Shown: in pieces, positions 7,264 to 10,728 of the stretch
Position numbering within the stretch: position 1 is the first letter of the stretch
Layout: each line of letters opens with the position of its first letter
Assembly (NCBI GenBank): GCA_030667725.1
Contig: DAOUVH010000017.1
Location: 1-10,728, forward strand
DNA length: 10,728 nt
Source of the DNA: Candidatus Cloacimonadota bacterium
GTDB lineage: Bacteria; Cloacimonadota; Cloacimonadia; Cloacimonadales; TCS61
Direction: 5' to 3'
Program-made: the position numbers and the translations under genes
The notes under the pieces: generated by a model
Database searches by the model: none
What the model saw: the letters and a program-made list of their open reading frames with translations, nothing else
Told to the model about the DNA's origin: nothing

Positions 7264-7740
7264 ATGGCAACTATATGGCTAAAAGATAAAGATGGGAGAA
7301 CATTTCATCTATTATGCAATATCATAAAAGCACCAGAGAAAGTGCTACTATCAACAACTACGATATTAGCACCAATTCCAAGTTTGGTTCAGCTTGATAA
7401 TACCTATAAAGTAGAAACAGAATATGGAACTATCGAAATAGATTTTAATGTAAATGGGCGTAGCGGTAAGTGTCTCCATTGTGGAGTTTGTTGCTCTCAT
7501 CTGGCGATTGATTGTCCAGATAAAGATGGAAAGTGTGGTATGGTTGTTGACGGTAGGTATCATCGTTGTGAATATCTGAGAATTATTACAAGCATTGGTG
7601 TTTCTGGTGGAACGGAATGTATAATTAAGAACAGATGGCTTTATGAGGGAAAGAAATCATGTTTAAATTTCCCAGTGGAAAAGTATGAGATTGAACCGTA
7701 TGTTGCTACTTGTGGCTTTACCTTTGATGAGGTTAAATAA
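7264..7740 (+). CDS. Cysteine-rich CxxCGxCC protein (YkgJ/UPF0153-like)
   Basis: A 158-residue protein counted from ATG 7264. A longer form from GTG 7240 is possible, but it lacks a ribosome site and adds an atypical N-terminus. Residues 1-65 are beta-rich with few motifs. Residues 70-77 read CLHCGVCC, followed by further Cys at 84, 91, 102, 119, 133 and 150, including ECIIKNRWLYEGKKSCLNFP. The spacing 'C-x2-CG-x-CC ... C ... C-x-(I/L) ... C-x-N-FP' fits the YkgJ/UPF0153 (CxxCxxCC) family, thought to bind zinc or an iron-sulphur cluster. Its partner and reaction are not established. The stop overlaps the start of the repeat-fibre gene (TAATG), so the two are probably co-translated. A metal-binding virion or assembly factor is one reading. 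Enzymatic or regulatory roles remain open. Confidence 0.75.
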   Translation: MATIWLKDKDGRTFHLLCNIIKAPEKVLLSTTTILAPIPSLVQLDNTYKVETEYGTIEIDFNVNGRSGKCLHCGVCCSHLAIDCPDKDGKCGMVVDGRYHRCEYLRIITSIGVSGGTECIIKNRWLYEGKKSCLNFPVEKYEIEPYVATCGFTFDEVK

Positions 7741-9296
7741 TGGCAACTAAATGGTATTTTAGAGACACAAATGCTGCTGCAGGACCAACAGGTGCGATAG
7801 TGCCAGCTTGGGATGATTTTCCAAGCGAACCTTCTGATAAAAATACTCCAAAGGATATGACTGTTGCAAAAGGCAGCTCTCAGGCGAGTATTGCCGGTGC
7901 TTATTCAACTGCTGCGAATTCTGAAACTTTGTATAGAATATTTATTGGTCCTGCTCTGGCTGCTCAAACATTAACAGGTTCACAAGCTAATTATAAGATT
8001 GCGATAGCTGGTGATGAGCAAAATGTAAACATGAACCTTTATAAAAGAGCTTTGGCTTATATTTGGAGACCTGGCACTGGTAATGTAAGACTTATTGTTC
8101 TCCAGTTATCACATGGAACAGAAGTTGATACAGACGAAACAGGATATATTATAACCGCCACAGGAACAGCAGTTGATTTCGAGATATTAGAGGGTGACAG
8201 GATAGTAGTTGAATTATGGTGGGATATCCAGAACACTAAATCTGTTGAATATGACGCTACAGCATATTATGATGGAACAACCGATGTAGTAGATTTAACA
8301 TTAACATCAGATGCAGCGAGTTTCTTTGAATGTCCACAGACTTTGACATATCCATCGGCTGACAAAGAAGTCAATCCTCTACTTGGTGTTTTAGCTTATG
8401 TCGGAATAGCAGCAATAGTATTTGCAAGTAATTTTATAAACGTCACTCCTGCTTTGGGTCAATTAACTTATACAGGTATCGAACCTATAGTCTTTGCCTC
8501 TGACAATAAAGAAGTATCACCATCATTGGGGGTAGTGACACTTACAGGAGTTGAACCCATAGTTGCTGTAACCAACAATATTTCAGTATCGACAGCTTTA
8601 GGTGAAGCTACTTTAACGGGCATCGAACCTATTGTAGCAGCAACAGCCAATAAGAATGTATCACCATCGCTTGGCGAATTATCACTAACTGGTATTGAAC
8701 CGGTAGTCTTTGCACAAGATTTAAAAGAAGTAAATCCTGATGTTGGAATTTTAACTTATACTGGTATCGAACCAATAGTTGCAGTAGATAACAATATTGA
8801 GATTAATCCTGATGTTGGGATAATAACATTCACAGGAATAGATCCGATTGCTTTTGCTTCCGACCCAAAAGAAGTTAATCCGTTATTAGGTGAGCTTACG
8901 TTCACCGGTATTGAGCCAATAGTAGTAACAACAAATCATCAAGAAGTTTCACCAGATGTAGGTGTTGGAACATTTACAGGTATCGCGCCAACGGTAGTAG
9001 TAACAGACCACAAAGAAGTAATCCCAAATTTAGGTGAACTTTCCTTAACTGGTTATGAGTCTACCATAGCAGTTACTGATAATAAAAATATTGGGATAGG
9101 ATTAGGTCAATTAACATTTGCCGGAATTGAGCCAACTGTATCCGGTGACGTACTATCAGTTTATGGTATATTTACAATTATAAATCCAGCGAAAGCATTA
9201 ATCCAGGTTGAAAATGAAACAAAGCCTTTGATCTCAGTTCAACAATCAACTAAGAAATTAATAAAAGTAACTGTGAGTACGCATGAGGAGATATAA
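7740..9296 (+). CDS. Phage structural protein with eleven 24-residue C-terminal repeats
   Basis: A 518-residue protein, translationally coupled to the Cys-rich gene (GAGG at 7729-7732, start inside TAATG). Residues 1-206 form a beta-rich N-terminal domain (MATKWYFRDTNAA, then AWDDFPSEPSDKNTPKDM, ETLYRIFIGPALAAQTLTG, LAYIWRPGTGNVRLIVLQLS, LEGDRIVVELWWDI), like phage virion proteins I have seen described only as hypothetical. Residues 207-470 are eleven tandem units of exactly 24 residues with core V-x-P-x-(L/V)-G-x-L-T-(Y/F/L)-TG-I-E-P-(I/T)-V. Residues 471-518 are a short tail (YGIFTIINPAKALIQV ... ISVQQSTKKLIKVTVS) that looks like paired strands. Regular repeats with Gly-Leu-Thr strands suggest a beta-solenoid or strand-stack fibre. 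There is no signal peptide. A tail-fibre or virion surface fibre is inferred from the repeats and neighbours. Confidence 0.8.
   Translation: MATKWYFRDTNAAAGPTGAIVPAWDDFPSEPSDKNTPKDMTVAKGSSQASIAGAYSTAANSETLYRIFIGPALAAQTLTGSQANYKIAIAGDEQNVNMNLYKRALAYIWRPGTGNVRLIVLQLSHGTEVDTDETGYIITATGTAVDFEILEGDRIVVELWWDIQNTKSVEYDATAYYDGTTDVVDLTLTSDAASFFECPQTLTYPSADKEVNPLLGVLAYVGIAAIVFASNFINVTPALGQLTYTGIEPIVFASDNKEVSPSLGVVTLTGVEPIVAVTNNISVSTALGEATLTGIEPIVAATANKNVSPSLGELSLTGIEPVVFAQDLKEVNPDVGILTYTGIEPIVAVDNNIEINPDVGIITFTGIDPIAFASDPKEVNPLLGELTFTGIEPIVVTTNHQEVSPDVGVGTFTGIAPTVVVTDHKEVIPNLGELSLTGYESTIAVTDNKNIGIGLGQLTFAGIEPTVSGDVLSVYGIFTIINPAKALIQVENETKPLISVQQSTKKLIKVTVSTHEEI
8358..9149 (+). repeat. Eleven tandem 72-bp (24-residue) coding repeats
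   Basis: Eleven units of exactly 72 bp follow each other with no insertion or deletion. The core strand block G-x-L-T-x-TG-I-E-P-x-V is recognisable in every unit; the first and the last two are the most divergent (for example GIAAIV, GYESTI). At DNA level the units differ strongly, including at synonymous positions, so this is an old array held in length by selection rather than a recent expansion. Confidence 0.92.
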
Positions 9297-9598
9297 TGAT
9301 CATAAAAGAATATGATAGAGGTTCGGCAATAGTTGAAGAATCTGAATTTGAAATATACGAAGCATTTGTTGGTTATGCGCCTTTTGACCCCACTATATTC
9401 CTCGTCACGGTAACTGATCCGAACGGAATAGACAAAGTAGATGCGGAGAATTTAGTAAAGAAAGAACTCGGAAAATACTCTTATAAGATACAAACAGATG
9501 TTGATTGGATCATAGGAACGTACCAAGTGAAAATTGTCTGTTCAAATGACGTAAATAATGACGTAACAGTAGAAGAGAGAGCATTTAGTTTGAAATAG
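9296..9598 (+). CDS. Small Ig-like phage virion protein
   Basis: A 100-residue protein starting inside the stop of the repeat-fibre gene (TAATG), with a GAGGAG site at 9285-9290. The order YEAFVGYAPFDPTIFLVTVTDPNG, LGKYSYKIQTDVDWIIGTYQVKIV and the final EERAFSLK matches the small Ig-like or beta-sandwich proteins of phage fibre clusters: 'D-P-x-x-x-x-V-x-V-x-D-P-x-G ... G-x-Y-x-Y-x-x-x-x-D-x-x-x-G-x-Y'. It has no signal peptide and no membrane segment. Its coupling to the repeat protein suggests a fibre cap, adaptor or companion subunit; this is inference from position. Confidence 0.72.
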   Translation: MIIKEYDRGSAIVEESEFEIYEAFVGYAPFDPTIFLVTVTDPNGIDKVDAENLVKKELGKYSYKIQTDVDWIIGTYQVKIVCSNDVNNDVTVEERAFSLK

Positions 9599-9606
9599 GA
9601 AGGTGG

Positions 9607-9903
9607 ATGATGTGTTCAAATAAGAAGCTGCAATTAGCAAAAGAAGATAAAGCATTTGTCTTCAGGAAAAAGAGCTTTTATATTTCCACCGGCATTACCC
9701 TTCTGGTCATTTTCGTCGCGATTATATTTGCCTTCGCCGATGTGAAATTGCAAGCCCAAACCAACTGTGCCAACATCCAAAAGAACATTGAGCAGATCAA
9801 AGTTAATACGAAGAGCTCGAAAGCAATTGAAGAGATCAGATTTAATCTTAAAAATCTCTGCGTAAAGCAGGGTGTTAAATATATAGAGGGAGCAGACAAA
9901 TGA
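9607..9903 (+). CDS. Single-TM membrane protein with coiled-coil tail, lysis-cassette position
   Basis: A 98-residue protein. Two ATG codons stand in a row (9607 and 9610) behind GGAAGGTGG, and either could be used. A basic N-terminus (FRKK) precedes one hydrophobic segment at about 24-44, followed by a helical, probably periplasmic, tail (NCANIQKNIEQIKVNTKSSKAIEEIRFNLKNLC) with Cys at 54 and 85. The layout (short cytoplasmic end, one TM, helical tail) is that of an inner-membrane spanin or an accessory lysis protein, but no family signature is visible. Its base composition is unlike its neighbours: about 42% G+C over 9661-9800 by hand count, against 25% over 9901-10040. This suggests a separate origin. 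The stop overlaps the next start (ATGA). Confidence 0.6.
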   Translation: MMCSNKKLQLAKEDKAFVFRKKSFYISTGITLLVIFVAIIFAFADVKLQAQTNCANIQKNIEQIKVNTKSSKAIEEIRFNLKNLCVKQGVKYIEGADK

Positions 9904-10109
9904 TTAAATTTAATTTATATTTTACCACATCAAAATTAGTAGGCTTTCTCATTTTAGTATGGTTATTTATTATATCAATTGCTTTGATTCTAATAGATAA
10001 ACCAGAACTTATTATTGGTATAAGTGGAATTGCAATCGGGGCAATCACAGCTATTTTCTCAGTCAAAAATATGAGTAAGGAGAAAAAAAGTGAGATCATT
10101 AATAATTAA
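9900..10109 (+). CDS. Putative holin (two TM segments)
   Basis: A 69-residue protein with hydrophobic segments at about 13-32 and 37-55, joined by a short turn (DKPE), and a charged C-terminal tail (NMSKEKKSEIINN). Small size, two TM helices, a positively charged end and position just before a likely endolysin gene are the marks of a class II-type holin, which makes holes in the inner membrane to release the endolysin. Its start overlaps the previous stop by 4 bases (ATGA), and its 3' end overlaps the next gene by 20 bases. No sequence signature proves the call; it could be another small membrane protein. Confidence 0.55.
   Translation: MIKFNLYFTTSKLVGFLILVWLFIISIALILIDKPELIIGISGIAIGAITAIFSVKNMSKEKKSEIINN
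10077..10082 (+). promoter_or_regulatory. Ribosome binding site for a GTG start
   Basis: AAGGAG lies 7 bases before the GTG at 10090, within the end of the holin-like gene. It supports the GTG as the true start even though it creates a 20-base overlap. Confidence 0.7.
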
Positions 10110-10641
10110 TTTATTTCTCATTCTGATCATAATCGCTGCAGGATATTTCCTCTATCAGCATTTCATTAATTTTAATTCCAGAAAGATCCTTGAATTATTT
10201 AATTCGGAACAGGGAATTGATGAATTTATTGTGGTTTTGGAATCCACTTATGTAGAAACTGTTTTTGCGGATGCTCCTGATCCTATTTATTTACCCGGGG
10301 AGATCGATACAGTTTATGTTACTGAAACCGGGACATTCGAAAAATGGGTACGAACAATTTATGAATCTCCGCATAAATTTATTGGTGGAGCACTTCATAT
10401 CGGATATAATTTCCTTAAAAACGAATTTGAAATGCAGGATAGCTTATTTGTGATCAAAGAAACTCACAAAATAATAGTAAAACCAAAAGAAAATATGTTC
10501 AAATTGGGAGCTGGCGGTGGAATTATCGGTAAATCTGTTTTTGAATTACATGGAGTTATTATGTTCAAGCGAAAATTTGTCCTTGAGTTCGGTGGTACAT
10601 CCGGAAAAAAATTATCATTCTCCGGTACTTATTTTCATTAG
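10090..10641 (+). CDS. Membrane-anchored protein with beta-strand-rich C-terminus, lysis-cassette position
   Basis: A 183-residue protein from a GTG start, supported by AAGGAG at 10077-10082. Residues 4-22 form one N-terminal TM segment (LIINLFLILIIIAAGYFLY) and the rest is probably periplasmic. An acidic stretch (about 39-84, with ADAPDPIYLPGEIDTVYVTETG) precedes a C-terminal half of alternating strands: GGALHIGYNFL, THKIIVKPKEN, FKLGAGGGIIGK, VFELHGVIMFKRKFVLEFGG and LSFSGTYF. The 'DTVYV' segment and layout recall small anchored proteins from the lysis region of Bacteroidota phages, but I cannot name a family with certainty. The strands look like amphipathic hairpins of an outer-membrane barrel, so a one-protein link between inner membrane and outer membrane (spanin-like) is a possible role. 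This is inference. Confidence 0.65.
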   Translation: MRSLIINLFLILIIIAAGYFLYQHFINFNSRKILELFNSEQGIDEFIVVLESTYVETVFADAPDPIYLPGEIDTVYVTETGTFEKWVRTIYESPHKFIGGALHIGYNFLKNEFEMQDSLFVIKETHKIIVKPKENMFKLGAGGGIIGKSVFELHGVIMFKRKFVLEFGGTSGKKLSFSGTYFH

Positions 10642-10649
10642 GAGTAAAA

Positions 10650-10728
10650 ATGAAAGATTTAACTGAATTAACAGATGAGCAATGGAATAAAAGATTTCCT
10701 AATATCTCAAAATCGGAGATTTTTTGCC
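10650..10728 (+). CDS. Start of a gene, possibly an M15-type endolysin (3' end outside window)
   Basis: An ATG at 10650 follows AGGAG (10640-10644) by 5 bases, and 26 codons are visible. The peptide starts MKDLTELTDEQWNKRFPNIS and ends KSEIFC. The ending resembles the 'F-x-x-(S/R)-x-x-E-F-x-C-x-C-G' start of phage M15 peptidase endolysins, which cut the peptide stem of peptidoglycan. Position just after the holin-like and spanin-like genes agrees. With only 26 residues, the gene is firm but the function is tentative. Confidence 0.55.
   Translation, partial: MKDLTELTDEQWNKRFPNISKSEIFC

Noticed and set aside
8358..9149. CRISPR array or non-coding tandem repeat
   Set aside because: The 72-bp period is an exact multiple of three in an open frame, with conserved residues rather than conserved bases and no spacer structure.
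10265..10453. Forward open frame of 62 codons inside the anchored lysis-region gene
   Set aside because: It overlaps a gene with a clear start and ribosome site and has no site of its own; it is a shadow frame.

Overview
The window is a continuous stretch of the late (virion and lysis) region of a tailed phage or prophage. All supported genes lie on the + strand, packed almost end to end, with no RNA genes, integrase, transposase or CRISPR visible. The DNA is AT-rich, and most genes have strong GGAGG-type ribosome sites. The host is probably a Gram-negative bacterium of the FCB group, most likely Cloacimonadota. The main clue is the gene at 5841-6689, which has a signal peptide and a C-terminal NPFNP...GQKVRTL...WDG...SG.YFYKL...KKMILMK domain. 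That is the secretion/sorting tail that Cloacimonadota and relatives put on their own exported proteins. The host call is inference from this style, not from a marker gene.

Layout. Positions 1-4453 are the tail-tip module: the C-terminal part of a tape measure protein, a 600-residue putative hub/baseplate protein with an N-terminal LamG-like sandwich, and a 396-residue tail protein whose C-terminal 60% is a beta-propeller. These three are joined by TAATG stop/start overlaps, and the module closes with four consecutive in-frame stop codons. Positions 4490-5830 hold a small virion-type protein, a free LamG-like lectin-fold protein and a small membrane protein with a DKxxH motif. Positions 5841-6689 hold the secreted, sorting-tagged protein, a likely cargo gene. 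Positions 6738-9598 return to virion-type proteins: a 159-residue beta protein, a cysteine-rich CxxCGxCC protein, a 518-residue protein ending in eleven perfect-length 24-residue repeats, and an Ig-like protein. Positions 9607-10728 look like a lysis cassette: a single-TM coiled-coil protein, a two-TM holin-like protein, an anchored protein with a beta-strand-rich C-terminus, and the first 26 codons of a gene that could be an M15-type endolysin.

Taken together, the tail genes carry at least three adhesion-type folds (two LamG-like domains and one beta-propeller) plus a repeat fibre, suggesting a virus specialised for a complex cell surface. The sorting-tagged protein suggests that the virus also places one of its own proteins outside the infected cell through the host's export route. 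Family calls here come from sequence patterns read by eye; none was tested by a database search.
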